DNA of 44,625 bases from Chitinophaga pinensis. Its GTDB lineage: Bacteria > Bacteroidota > Bacteroidia > NS11-12g > UBA9320. Positions 15,854 to 25,900 of this stretch are shown one piece after another. Position 1 is the first letter of the stretch. Every line of letters starts with the position of its first letter. The stretch is from the NCBI GenBank assembly GCA_945897885.1, contig CAMDGU010000003.1:70339-114963 (forward strand), in the 5' to 3' direction. The position numbers were made by a program, and so were the translations under genes. Under the pieces are notes generated by a model. That model did not search any database. It was given only the letters and a program-made list of their open reading frames with translations, and was not told the DNA's origin.

Positions 15854-16647
15854 TTACCTGAATTAAAATTTTTGTTGATTATGGCATAAAAAGGCTCATA
15901 AATGTGGCTATTAGCTGCCACCATGGTTTTACCAAAAATATAATCGTTGCCTCCACTAAAGTCAGTCACTTTTCCTCCGGCTTGTTTTACAATATAAGCT
16001 CCTCCTGCCACATCCCAAGGTTGCAATCCGTATTCAAAAAAACCTTCAAATTTTCCACAAGCTACGTAAGCTAAATCTATAGCGGCACTTCCTAAGCGTC
16101 GCAATCCATGCGAGTGTTGCATCAATTCTTTCAGCACATTCATATAGTTTTCCATTCCATCAAAATCATAATACGGAAATCCGGTGGCCAATAAACTTTT
16201 GTTTAGTACCATATTATCAGAAACTGAAATTGAAATACCGTTGCAATAAGCTCCGGTTTCATCGGCATAAAACATGTTATCATTACACACATCATACACC
16301 ACGCCCAGCAAGGTTTCATTTCCTTTTTGCAAAGCAATACTCACAGCAAAAACTGGTATACCATGCATAAAATTGGTAGTACCATCTAGTGGGTCAATAA
16401 TCCAGTTTAGGGTATCCGAAATTTTTACAATTGTATTTTCCTCAGTAATAAATCCTGCTTCAGGTACTAATTGGCTAAGTCCTTCCACTATCATTTTTTC
16501 AGCAGTAATGTCTACATAACTTACCAATTGATTGGGCGATTTTTCATTAATATCTTTCTGGCTAAAGGTTTTAAATTCTTGAAGTAAATACAACCCGGCT
16601 TGGTTTGCTATCTCTAAGGTTTCAGCGGTTAGTTTTTGAATTGGCAT
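15850..16647 (-). CDS. Inositol monophosphatase family protein
   Basis: The 265-residue cytoplasmic protein shows the metal-site motifs of the Li+-sensitive phosphatase family: E69-E70 within ITEEN, DPLDGTTNF (85-93) and WDVAGGAYIV (211-220). Members hydrolyse myo-inositol-1-phosphate or related sugar phosphates with Mg2+; some (CysQ) act on 3'-phosphoadenosine phosphates. The length and the ordinary GTTNF form fit the IMPase/SuhB branch, but the substrate cannot be decided here. It lies between the FkbM methyltransferase (9-base gap) and the amidase (4-base overlap) in one minus-strand unit. Confidence 0.93.
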   Translation of the reverse strand: MPIQKLTAETLEIANQAGLYLLQEFKTFSQKDINEKSPNQLVSYVDITAEKMIVEGLSQLVPEAGFITEENTIVKISDTLNWIIDPLDGTTNFMHGIPVFAVSIALQKGNETLLGVVYDVCNDNMFYADETGAYCNGISISVSDNMVLNKSLLATGFPYYDFDGMENYMNVLKELMQHSHGLRRLGSAAIDLAYVACGKFEGFFEYGLQPWDVAGGAYIVKQAGGKVTDFSGGNDYIFGKTMVAANSHIYEPFYAIINKNFNSGK

Positions 16648-16656
16648 AACTAAATA

Positions 16657-17382
16657 TTACGATCTGAAAAAATGGAAAGGATTTACGGCAATAATATCAT
16701 GAGGTAAAAAAAATGAAAAGTAGAATTGTTTTTGCAAAAATAAAAGTGCTTCTTGGATTTCAGACTTAGTTAAATTTACGTGTTCAAATTTTATCATCTT
16801 GGGTCGTACTACTTTAAAATCAATACTTTTAATAATCTCAAAATCATAACCTTCGGTATCAATCTGTAGAAATCGGAGGGGTTTAATATGAGCTTTCTCA
16901 TTAATTAATTCCATTAATGATTTGCATATTACCAAGTCTGAGGTAATATGCTCAGGTTTTATATTATGTTTTAATAAATGATTAATATTGAATGACCCTA
17001 TACCATTGGTCCAATCAGGATATTGATGCATTGCCTTTTCATCAACATAATGTAGCTCTGAATATGACTTTGTGTTATGAATTGCAATATTTTCAAATTC
17101 AATGTTAGAAAAGGCTTCAAAGTTTTTTTTTAATCTTGTGAAGTAGATTTTATTGGGCTCCACAAAAATTCCATTTAATCTGTCGGATTTAATTAGTTCA
17201 TAGATATTATCATGACTCTTTCCGTCATGGGCACCAATAATTACAATATTGTAAGGTTGTTTATTAGAAATGAATTTTTTAAATAAATACTCAAACTTTG
17301 ATTTTTTAACAAAAAGATTTAGAATTATAAAATACAGTTGGAAAATTCTATACTGAATAATAATTAATAGTCTATTTAACAT
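16657..17382 (-). CDS. FkbM family methyltransferase
   Basis: The 241-residue protein has an SAM-binding first motif IGAHDG (49-54), an acidic second motif VEPN (74-77) and the family hallmark IDTEGYDFEIIKS (174-186). FkbM-type enzymes are usually O-methyltransferases; in Bacteroidota they often sit in surface polysaccharide loci and methylate sugars. The hydrophobic N-terminus (about 1-25) may be a membrane-associated helix. The gene is divergent from the PglK-like ABC exporter, which supports a role in the same glycan locus. A TAAATTTG element lies 8 bases before the ATG. Confidence 0.88.
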   Translation of the reverse strand: MLNRLLIIIQYRIFQLYFIILNLFVKKSKFEYLFKKFISNKQPYNIVIIGAHDGKSHDNIYELIKSDRLNGIFVEPNKIYFTRLKKNFEAFSNIEFENIAIHNTKSYSELHYVDEKAMHQYPDWTNGIGSFNINHLLKHNIKPEHITSDLVICKSLMELINEKAHIKPLRFLQIDTEGYDFEIIKSIDFKVVRPKMIKFEHVNLTKSEIQEALLFLQKQFYFSFFLPHDIIAVNPFHFFRS

Positions 17383-17390
17383 TTAAGGTT

Positions 17391-17398
17391 CAAATTTA
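17391..17398 (-). promoter_or_regulatory. Bacteroidota -7 element for the FkbM operon (TAAATTTG)
   Basis: On the minus strand this reads TAAATTTG, matching TAnnTTTG, and ends 8 bases before the ATG at 17382. The implied 5' leader is very short. Confidence 0.5.
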
Positions 17399-17462
17399 AC
17401 ATTTATAACAACCAACAGAATATTATTATAGGAAATCATTATTAAGATATGGTAATTGATAT

Positions 17463-17470
17463 TAAGTTTG
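17463..17470 (+). promoter_or_regulatory. Bacteroidota -7 element for the ABC exporter (TAAGTTTG)
   Basis: TAAGTTTG followed by C matches the -7 consensus and lies 40 bases before the TTG start of the exporter. With the minus-strand element at 17391-17398 it makes the 128-bp gap a divergent promoter region. Confidence 0.5.
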
Positions 17471-17510
17471 CCTAAAAATTATATTTCCAAATTACACTAA
17501 TGAATATTAA

Positions 17511-19292
17511 TTGATTTCTAATCTTGTAAAAAAAATACTATCACTACTAACAAAGCGAGAAATACAAAAATCAGTTTCTATCGTTTCGTTAACTTTTATT
17601 AATTCTATTTTAGATGTTATCGGTCTAGCAATGGTATTGCCAATAATGAACTTGTGCATGGATAATTCTTTGTCAAAAAGGAATCACGTGTTTAGCTCTA
17701 TATATCATTTTTTCAACTTTCAGTCTCACGCTATTTTTACATTATATGTGCTATTATTTGTGTTAATGATATTTATTTTAAAAGCTTTCATTTCTATCTG
17801 GAATAATAAAATTATTGCCAATTTTACTTATGAGGTTGCATTGAGAATTACAGAAGTTAATTTTAAGAATTTTTATAACTTAGACCTAAATGAATATAAA
17901 CGACATAACTCAGTCGTGTTTTTTAGAGAAATTCGAAATTCACCCGCCATTTTTGCCAACTCGGTGCTTCTGTCATGCTTTCAATTAATATCAGAAATTT
18001 TTGTAGTTTTATTAATAATAGCAACCTTGGTAATGGTAAATATTCAGATTCTATCTCTTTTTTTTATAATCATTTTGCCAGTAGTTTTATTGTTTAATAA
18101 TTATTACAGAAAAAGAATGCAAGCTATTGGAACCGATATCTGGAACCTAGATATAGATACTGCCACATTAATGAATAAGAGTATTTCCGGTTTTGTTGAT
18201 ATCAGGTTGCTGGATAAATGCGCTGCATTTATAAATCGTTTTTTAGGAATTAGTAATACTTTGTTTCAAAAACAGATTCAAAAAACTATTTATGAGATAC
18301 TTCCGGGTAAGATGATTGAAATAGTGGCAGTTCTTGGACTGTTAATTATTTTTATCATTCATGCTTTTTTTTTACCCGATAATTCTATGTCAATTCTTAC
18401 ACTTTTTACCGTTTTTGGCATTGCTGCCTATAGATTATTGCCATCAATAAGTAGAATTTTTAATTCAATACTTACCTTAAACAGGAATAAGGATTTGCTG
18501 CATAATTTATCAGAATTTAACACTTTTGGTTCACAAGCGGTAAGCATGGCCGATCAAGTAAAATTGGATTTCAATCGTTCTATTGAGTTAAAAAATGTTT
18601 CATATAAATATGAAAACAAATCAAATTATGTAATTAATAATATTTCTTTAACCATTAAAAAGCGCGAAATAATTGGTTTAGTAGGCAAATCGGGATCAGG
18701 TAAAACTACTTTTATAAATCTTCTTTTACGGTTTTTGCAGGAAGAAAAAGGATCAATAGAAATAGATGGGGTAAAATTAGATAATACAAATATCGCAGCA
18801 TGGCGGAGCAGAATCGGATATGTACCCGAAAACTTATATATTCTAGACAGTTCCTTTAAAGATAATATTACTTTGGGCGAAACTGAAATTGACGAAAAAA
18901 GATTTGAAAGAGCCGTCCGATTGGCCCAATTATCAGAACTTGTAAGCAATTGGAAAGAGGGTATAGAAACCCTGTTAGGCGAGAATGGTGCATTTATTTC
19001 AAATGGGCAAAAACAAAGGATTGGCATAGCCAGAGCTCTTTATAGAAATATAGATTTTTTAATATTGGATGAGGCCACCAGCGCCCTGGATATAAACACT
19101 GAAAAAGAAATTTCTGAAACAATTAAAAATCTTGAAAACGAAGATATAACCATGTTAATTATTGCGCATCGCTATTCAATTCTTAAAAACTGTAATCGAA
19201 TTTATGAGTTGGATAACGGCTCAATTGCAAAACAATACACATACGATGAACTAATAAAATTAACTACTTTAGATACAGACAGACAAAGATAA
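17511..19292 (+). CDS. PglK/MsbA-like ABC exporter, fused permease and ATPase
   Basis: The 593-residue protein has an N-terminal six-helix membrane domain (about 20-320) and a C-terminal ATPase domain. The latter carries Walker A GKSGSGKTT (392-400), the ABC signature as SNGQKQR (497-503; Ser-Gly-Gly replaced by Ser-Asn-Gly), Walker B LILDEATSALD (517-527) and the H-loop His at 553. The membrane domain start (SILDVIGLAMVLPIMNL) resembles exporters that flip lipid-linked oligosaccharides, and the neighbours are glycosyltransferases. Glycolipid flipping is therefore the likely role, by inference. The start is TTG: a TAA stop stands directly before it, and the first in-frame ATG is about 40 codons in, inside the first membrane helix. 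The 3' end overlaps the convergent glycosyltransferase gene by 29 bp. Confidence 0.9.
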   Translation: MISNLVKKILSLLTKREIQKSVSIVSLTFINSILDVIGLAMVLPIMNLCMDNSLSKRNHVFSSIYHFFNFQSHAIFTLYVLLFVLMIFILKAFISIWNNKIIANFTYEVALRITEVNFKNFYNLDLNEYKRHNSVVFFREIRNSPAIFANSVLLSCFQLISEIFVVLLIIATLVMVNIQILSLFFIIILPVVLLFNNYYRKRMQAIGTDIWNLDIDTATLMNKSISGFVDIRLLDKCAAFINRFLGISNTLFQKQIQKTIYEILPGKMIEIVAVLGLLIIFIIHAFFLPDNSMSILTLFTVFGIAAYRLLPSISRIFNSILTLNRNKDLLHNLSEFNTFGSQAVSMADQVKLDFNRSIELKNVSYKYENKSNYVINNISLTIKKREIIGLVGKSGSGKTTFINLLLRFLQEEKGSIEIDGVKLDNTNIAAWRSRIGYVPENLYILDSSFKDNITLGETEIDEKRFERAVRLAQLSELVSNWKEGIETLLGENGAFISNGQKQRIGIARALYRNIDFLILDEATSALDINTEKEISETIKNLENEDITMLIIAHRYSILKNCNRIYELDNGSIAKQYTYDELIKLTTLDTDRQR

Positions 19293-20304
19293 ACCGCACT
19301 TTTTTCCTTAAACTGGAAAAGCAAAAAAAGGTTTTGTCGGTTATGTATAATTTTAACACCCTTAAAGAGTTGCTAAATCCAATATTGGTATAATTGTAAC
19401 AATAGTCATCTAAGTAAATATACCATTTTTGCTGCCAAAATTGGCTTATTGTTTTTTGATTAATAGTTGAAATAGAAGTTTTTTTCAGTTCTAAAACTAT
19501 TTTTTTAATTCTTTTTAGTTCGCGTATATCATTAAACTTGTGATTAATTAAACTCAAGTAAGCTTCTTCAGTGTACTTCGTCAAAATATTTTTGAAATAA
19601 AATTTGGCAATTTTTAATCTAATAATATCGTCTAAGATAAGCAATTGCTCATAGTATCTATCTGTGTTTTGATTAGCATGTTGACGGTATATAAGCATTT
19701 TTTCGGGTAAGTTTGTAAATTTTAAACCTTTAATACAAGCATCGGTCCATAAATTGTAATCTTCAGCCGTTTGCAGGCTTTCATTATATTCTAATTCGTT
19801 TTTAATGAGCGCCTCCCTTTTTATCATCACGGTGGGATGGCACAAAGGGCACCTAAAAAACAGTTCTAATTTAATATCACTATCATTTGCCGGTAAATTA
19901 TTATTAAGGGGCCTGTTGTAGCTAAATTGAGAAAAAGAAGTTCCAAGAATGTCAATTTGAGGAGATTTATTAAAAAAAGCAATTTGCTCAATGATTTTAT
20001 GAGGTAATATAACATCATCGGCATCCATCCGCATAATAAATTCTCCATTTGCATGTTTTAAAGCTTTGTTTAAGGTTTTTGCAACACCTAAATTACTTTC
20101 ATTCTTAAAATAGTGTAAGCGGGAATCTTTAAAACCTTGTAAAATAAATTCAGGATTATCAGTTGAACCATCATCAATTGCAATAATTTCAAAGTTTTGG
20201 TAAGTTTGATTGAATATGCTATCCAAACAGTCCTTAAGATATTGTGCAGCATTATATATAGGAAGTAGTATTGAAATTAATGGTTTTGTATTCAAGAGGT
20301 TCAT
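19264..20304 (-). CDS. Glycosyltransferase family 2
   Basis: The 346-residue protein has a GT-A fold start: SILLPIYNAAQYLKDCLDSI (11-30), the nucleotide-binding DDGSTD (44-49) and the metal-binding D94-A-D96 in MRMDADD. A C-terminal half that is basic and rich in Lys and Ile may contact membranes. It adds one sugar to a growing glycan; donor and acceptor cannot be read from sequence. It is the last gene of a minus-strand run (GT2, GT32, GT2) with start and stop codons overlapping by 1-4 bases, and it overlaps the ABC exporter gene tail to tail. Confidence 0.9.
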   Translation of the reverse strand: MNLLNTKPLISILLPIYNAAQYLKDCLDSIFNQTYQNFEIIAIDDGSTDNPEFILQGFKDSRLHYFKNESNLGVAKTLNKALKHANGEFIMRMDADDVILPHKIIEQIAFFNKSPQIDILGTSFSQFSYNRPLNNNLPANDSDIKLELFFRCPLCHPTVMIKREALIKNELEYNESLQTAEDYNLWTDACIKGLKFTNLPEKMLIYRQHANQNTDRYYEQLLILDDIIRLKIAKFYFKNILTKYTEEAYLSLINHKFNDIRELKRIKKIVLELKKTSISTINQKTISQFWQQKWYIYLDDYCYNYTNIGFSNSLRVLKLYITDKTFFCFSSLRKKVRFIFVCLYLK

Positions 20305-21056
20305 TATTGTTTTCCTAGAAGTATAAAAAGGGTCTTACTAAACTCCTTCCATTTAAATGTTTTGGATTCTGTAAATGCTTCCTTTACGAAGGATAGCAGG
20401 GCTTTCATAAATAATTTATCTTTAAGAAATAACTGATACCTGCTATAAAATGACCAACTATATTCCCACATATGAATAGCCATAGTATTAGGAGTAATAT
20501 ATTTCTTATAATTAATATTTATCTCATTTAAGCGTGATTCAGCAGGGTATGGATAGAAATAATCTATGGGATAAATTTTAATATCATCCTTCTCAACTCC
20601 AGAATATACCTTTGTGAAAATTCTGGGAATAGACTCTTTATGCCAATTTGCTGTATCCAATAGATTATAATAATTCAAAATATTCTGAGTGAAATTATGT
20701 CCTTTTTCAGCACCTATAATCCCGCAACTCAAAATGTTCTCAGTTTCGTATCCACAAAAAAATGAATTATTGAGTAATTTGTCTAAGGGTTTTATAACTA
20801 ACATATCTGTATCTAAATAAATTCCGCCATGTAAGTTTAAAGTATTTAATCTATAATAATCTGATAAATAAGCCCAGTTCTTATCTTTATAAGCCATTTT
20901 CACAAATGTACATTCATTGAAATGGAAGTGCTGATTATTCCATTCTACTATTTCCCAGTTGGGATGCAATTTGCACCAACTGTGCATACATTTTTTGATT
21001 AATCTGTTTTTTTTTCGGGGTCCAAGCCATATAAAATGTATTATTTTGGGAATCAT
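20304..21056 (-). CDS. Glycosyltransferase with DXD motif (GT32-like, capsular polysaccharide type)
   Basis: The 250-residue protein begins IPKIIHFIWLG (2-12). It then has the family block YLSDYYRLNTLNLHGGIYLD (63-82), with the DXD motif as D82-T83-D84, and a C-terminal aromatic stretch (AIHMWEYSWSFYSRY). This matches the OCH1/GT32 'glycosyltransferase sugar-binding region containing DXD' family, which transfers hexoses in capsule and LPS outer-core synthesis. The start overlaps the stop of the upstream GT2 gene (ATGA), and its stop shares a base with the next gene's start, so the three are translated together. Confidence 0.9.
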   Translation of the reverse strand: MIPKIIHFIWLGPRKKNRLIKKCMHSWCKLHPNWEIVEWNNQHFHFNECTFVKMAYKDKNWAYLSDYYRLNTLNLHGGIYLDTDMLVIKPLDKLLNNSFFCGYETENILSCGIIGAEKGHNFTQNILNYYNLLDTANWHKESIPRIFTKVYSGVEKDDIKIYPIDYFYPYPAESRLNEININYKKYITPNTMAIHMWEYSWSFYSRYQLFLKDKLFMKALLSFVKEAFTESKTFKWKEFSKTLFILLGKQ

Positions 21057-21976
21057 AGACTAAAATTATTTTTTCTAAGCAGGGTAATAAAAGCATAAGA
21101 TCTTATAAGTGGCTTTAATAAATCAATTAAAAAATTTGGAAAATAATATTCCCGTTGTTTAACAATTAAAATAATTCCATTTAATAAGTGCTTGGCACAT
21201 TGCTTAAAGTCATAAAATATTATTTTTAAAGATTTTTTATTTGCTATTCGATTCGATTCCAACTGCATAAATGACAAATTTTGGTGATAAAATATTTTTA
21301 ATATTTTCCAAATTGTGTCATCATTTCCAAAATGATTAATTTTGATTTCCTCGCAGTAATATACTTGAATTTTCCTGCTTCGTATTTTATATTCTATAAA
21401 GGTTTCCTCACAGTACATTATTTTGCTCCCCTTACCATAATTATTAGGAAATCCTTCTAATTGTAAAAGTAATTTAGTGTTAAACCCCATGTTGCCGCCC
21501 ATAATATGACCGTCATCTAATTTTCCGGTTTTTAAATATGCGTTTTCTCCGCACAAGTACCCATTCTTATACCATTCAGGTCTTTTGGTAATAAAAACTG
21601 GAATAATTTTACCTGTATATGCTTTTGGTTTGAAAGTAATTAAAAATGAAATAAGATTATCGCAAAAATCGTTTTCCAATGTAGTATCATCATCAATATA
21701 GTGAATGAATTCTGAATTACATTTATCAATCGCATAATTTCTGGCATAACTTAATCCAATATTTGATTCATGAAAAGTTTCAAGGTTCGGAATAAACATT
21801 CTCCACTTATTTATTATAGAATTAGTATTGTCATTTGAGCCATTGTCAATAATAATTATTGGTATAGTCTTATTATTTTGGTTTTGAATGCTTTTTAAAC
21901 ATCTATCAAGGAAAGATGCTCTGTTTCGAGTGCAGATTACTATAGAAACCAGTTTGTCAGAATTGTAATTAATCAA
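21053..21976 (-). CDS. Glycosyltransferase family 2
   Basis: The 307-residue GT-A enzyme shows LVSIVICTRNRASFLDRCL (9-27), DNGSND (44-49) and a D-D-D metal site (95-97 in YIDDDTTL). GGNMGFNTKLL lies in the acceptor half, as in GT2 enzymes of surface glycan synthesis. The only start compatible with the family N-terminus is a TTG at 21976-21974, about 9 codons before the first conserved strand. It is the first gene of the minus-strand GT2-GT32-GT2 operon and is divergent from another GT2 gene across a 156-bp gap. Confidence 0.88.
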   Translation of the reverse strand: MINYNSDKLVSIVICTRNRASFLDRCLKSIQNQNNKTIPIIIIDNGSNDNTNSIINKWRMFIPNLETFHESNIGLSYARNYAIDKCNSEFIHYIDDDTTLENDFCDNLISFLITFKPKAYTGKIIPVFITKRPEWYKNGYLCGENAYLKTGKLDDGHIMGGNMGFNTKLLLQLEGFPNNYGKGSKIMYCEETFIEYKIRSRKIQVYYCEEIKINHFGNDDTIWKILKIFYHQNLSFMQLESNRIANKKSLKIIFYDFKQCAKHLLNGIILIVKQREYYFPNFLIDLLKPLIRSYAFITLLRKNNFSL

Positions 21977-22098
21977 TTAACTTTAATAATAATTTAAGAT
22001 ATAAATATCTGCCAGGAAAATGGATTCAATATTACCTAAAAACAACTAAAATTGAATTATTAATGGAAATAAAATATAAAATCTGAAGAGCATTATAG

Positions 22099-22106
22099 TA
22101 TTTTTG
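22099..22106 (+). promoter_or_regulatory. Bacteroidota -7 promoter element (TATTTTTG)
   Basis: TATTTTTG matches TAnnTTTG and lies 26 bases upstream of the ATG of the plus-strand GT2 gene. No -33 box is evident in the A/T-rich sequence upstream. Confidence 0.4.
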
Positions 22107-22132
22107 GTGAGTCTTTATAACTTTATTGATTA

Positions 22133-22984
22133 ATGAAATTTTCTATTATAACCCCACTTAAAAATTCTGAAAAATACATTAAGGAATGCATAGAAAGTGT
22201 TATAAATCAAAGGGGGGATTTTGATCTGGAGTATTTTTTAATGGATGGAGAATCGAAAGATAGAACCCTGGAAATTTGTGAAGATTATAAAGCGCAATTT
22301 GATAATGGAACGAGAACCATATTTTGCAAATCAATTGACTTTAAAATCATTTCAAATAAAGATGGGGGTATGTATGAGGCTTTGTCAAATGGATTGAGCA
22401 AGGTTACCGGTGATATTATAAGCTATATCAATGCTGATGACTTTTATTTGCCGAATGCTTTTGGTTGTGTGAATGAAATAATTAAAAAATACTCCTCAGT
22501 GAATTGGCTTACTGGTTTACCAATAAGATATAATGAGGATGGACAAATCATAAATTTCCGTATTCCTTGGAAATACAATTCTCACTTAATATTAAATGGA
22601 TTTTATGGCAAACAATTGCCATTTATTCAGCAGGAATCTGTGTTTTGGCGAAGAGAGTGCAATGAACACATTAATCTTGAAAAATTAAAAGATTATAGAT
22701 TGGCTGGTGATTATTTTTTATGGCATTCATTTGCCCGTTGTGGATTTCAATTATTTTTAGTCTATTCATTTCTGGGAGGAAATCGTCTTAGAAATGGTCA
22801 ATTGTCAGAGAACAAAAAAGGCTATTTTAAAGAATTTGATTCTATCAAAACCAAATCCCATTTTACTGATAAACTAATTACATTATTTTATACCTTGATA
22901 GAAAAATTTGCTGGTAAACCCATTAAGAGAAGATTATCCCGTAACACCATTTTTTATAAAAATGGTAAATGGGTATTAAATTAA
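22133..22984 (+). CDS. Glycosyltransferase family 2 (WcaA-like)
   Basis: The 283-residue protein starts FSIITPLKNSEKYIKECIES (3-22). It has a nucleotide-site variant MDGESKDRT (37-45), the subgroup signature NKDGGMYEALSNGL (75-88) and N100-A-D-D103 as metal site. The MYEA-NGL block is typical of WcaA/PGL-type GT2 enzymes that act on lipid-linked glycans. It closes the glycan locus and is convergent with the C25 peptidase gene, 14 bases away. Sugar specificity is unknown. Confidence 0.9.
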   Translation: MKFSIITPLKNSEKYIKECIESVINQRGDFDLEYFLMDGESKDRTLEICEDYKAQFDNGTRTIFCKSIDFKIISNKDGGMYEALSNGLSKVTGDIISYINADDFYLPNAFGCVNEIIKKYSSVNWLTGLPIRYNEDGQIINFRIPWKYNSHLILNGFYGKQLPFIQQESVFWRRECNEHINLEKLKDYRLAGDYFLWHSFARCGFQLFLVYSFLGGNRLRNGQLSENKKGYFKEFDSIKTKSHFTDKLITLFYTLIEKFAGKPIKRRLSRNTIFYKNGKWVLN

Positions 22985-22998
22985 TGCCTTCAAAAATG

Positions 22999-25900
22999 CT
23001 ACCTCATAATATAAAGTTTACCAAAACCCTTTTTGAAAAAGGAATCCCCAGCAGTTTCGATCAGCTCAATATCCTTACCATTAAGTTTGGCGGTAACTTT
23101 ATAAAGATAAACCCCATTGGCTAGTTTATCTCCATAAGTGTCCGTTCCATCCCATTCATATTTGGTAATATTATTACCAATATTAATTGGGCCAAGGTCG
23201 TCTAAGGTTATTTCCTTAACCACAGTTCCTGAAACAGATATAACAGCTATTTTAAAATATTCAGGTACTTTTTCGCCGGTTAATGTAAAAATAAATTTAG
23301 TTTTGGTAGTAAATGGATTGGGGTAGGGGTATACATTAGTAATAGTAGATTTAGTAATTATCTGAAATGAGATTTTGTAATCCTCATCGGATGCAAAATT
23401 GCCCTTTGCATCCCTTACAGTAACAGCAAGTTCATAAATACCATCTTTAAGGTTCAATGGATTAAATATTAACTTGCTTTTATCATTCGGTCCTTTGGCA
23501 GCAACAAAATTAAAGGTGTCTGATGTTACATCTAATTCTCTATAAGTGGCACTGCCTGGTTCTTTAAGTTTGACTTTGAAATAGGACGGGTCGTCTAGAT
23601 AATAAAACTTATTTTCATCCGAGGATGTAATTGTTATCGAAGGGTTAGGAGACACTATTTCCATATTAGTAATATGTCGGCCATCAAATACCACATCCAA
23701 TAGGGGGTTTTTAGTATCATTAATCACAAAATAGTTGAATTGGTAAGAATTATTAAACGAATAAAGTTCAGGTTGGGCATTGTTAGGGTTAAAAATTACT
23801 TGAATACCATTGGTTTTAGATTTATTTTTAGTTGAAATTTTCTCATCAATTATTAAATAGTCACTGATAACTAAAGGTTTGAATTTTTTGGTATAGTAAT
23901 TTGTTGTTACATTATTAGAGTTTATTTCATTTACAGCAACCAATATACTATCCATATTTAAGATAGAAATATTTTGAAATGCTATTTTAAAATGTAATGA
24001 GTCTCCTTCATCTAAGGTATCCTTATTAATAAAGTTTGATAAATCTGAATTAATCATTCCTTCAGGAAATCCATCAAATAATACAGTCCACCTTTTGATT
24101 AATTGGGGTGTCTTGATTGTTGAATCTTTGATCAAGGCTTTAATTTTTATGAAAGGAAATTTAATGGCATCAATTTTATCAAGATTAGCTGAAGTTGTTT
24201 TGATATCTTTTATCAATAAGGTGTCATTACCTGATTTTTTAATACCATAAACTTCAAAAGCAACTTTATCACAATCACTGTCTGCTTTTAATAGTTGTGA
24301 ATACATATTTTTCCATTTTACAGCGGGGCCTATAGGATTGGAAGTAAGACCACCTTTACTGGATAGAATACTTAAATAAGCCGTGAAACTTAGGTTTTGT
24401 TGTGTTGGTGGTATCGTTGACGAATAATCAACTATTTTTTCAGAAACGGATGAGGGAGGAGCATTTCTTTTACTCACTAGAGTATACGGTTCTCCTTCTC
24501 CAACATTTCTAATGGAAATTGCACCAAATTGCTCAAATGTTTTGAACAAAGTATCTTCCCAAGATTTTATTCCGGTAGTATAGCCGAAGGTTACCATTAA
24601 ATAATAATCATCCGGAATTTTATTCAAAAAATTAACAAGACTGTCTCTGTCTGCCTTTAAATTGGTATTAAATCCATATCCTCCTGATTTTACAATACCC
24701 CTTGGCTCATAATATTTATAGTAGAATCTATCTTTAGCTACATTCCACCAAGGATTAGAAGAACTTTTTAGGTTATAATTTGAACCTGTTAATAATCTGT
24801 TTTCATTTTTTGAACTTACAGCAGTAACCGTAATACCATTAGTAAAGTAGCCGAAAAATAAAGGATGATATGATTGCCAAATGGATGGATTGGCATTTGG
24901 GTTGTTTTTGCCAGAATAGAGATCATATTTGTTACTTTGGTGGGTTAAAAAAGTGGCACTTTTGTCATTAGAAAGCTTAATGTTTTCCTGCTTAGAATTA
25001 ACAAACTTTTGCCAATAACCTTGGCTCCAGCCATTAGGACTATCATAAATAAACGTGAAGGTGGATACATCCCATGAATTATTTGTATTTTCATCTTCAA
25101 CTTTTACTCTCCAAAAATAATCAATACTATCAATTGGCATTAAATAGAAGTTAGCTTGTTTTAAACTAGAAGAATTATTTACAATTTCGGTTTGTTTTTT
25201 AGGGCTATTAAATTGGTTAGATGTATCTAATTCAAATATTATTTTCTTCGAATTATTATTTGATAATAATTGGGCAGACAAAGTAACTTTAATGTTGTTC
25301 AAAATACTGTTAGAAGGAGGAAGTAATGCCAAAGCTCTGTTAGAGGGGAAAAAGTAATTAAAGGTTTTCTGATTGTTATTTTCTCCATTAGGAAATTGTT
25401 CCTCTATCGAGTTACTTGAATCTATTAAAATGGTAAAATAGTTTAGACCTGCAAGATTATTAGCTTTATCATTTTTAATCCAAAATTCTAAAACCTTTTC
25501 ACTTGGAATGTTTTGTAATTTCTTTTTTAAAATTAATTTTTCAAAATTGTCAGGATATTTTTGAAATATGTTAATGTTGAATGAGTCTAATGTTGCGAGT
25601 GCCAAATTATCAATTGAGAAGCTAATAATAAATGAATCAACATCTGCTGTGACTTCCTTTGGCAGAATGGAGAAAGAATTCTGATTTACAGTATAATCTG
25701 GATTGTCAGCATTAAATATTAAGTAGGATGGGTCACCAAAATAACACATTTGACGGCATTGTGATCTATTGCTTGGATAATTAGGTAATTGAAAAGATTT
25801 TATAGTTTTGCTAATATTTTCAGCAACTGATTTTGAAGGGAAGGATGTTAAATTTGAATGTAAAATCTTTGAATATGCATCTAAAGAGCTCACATCACCA

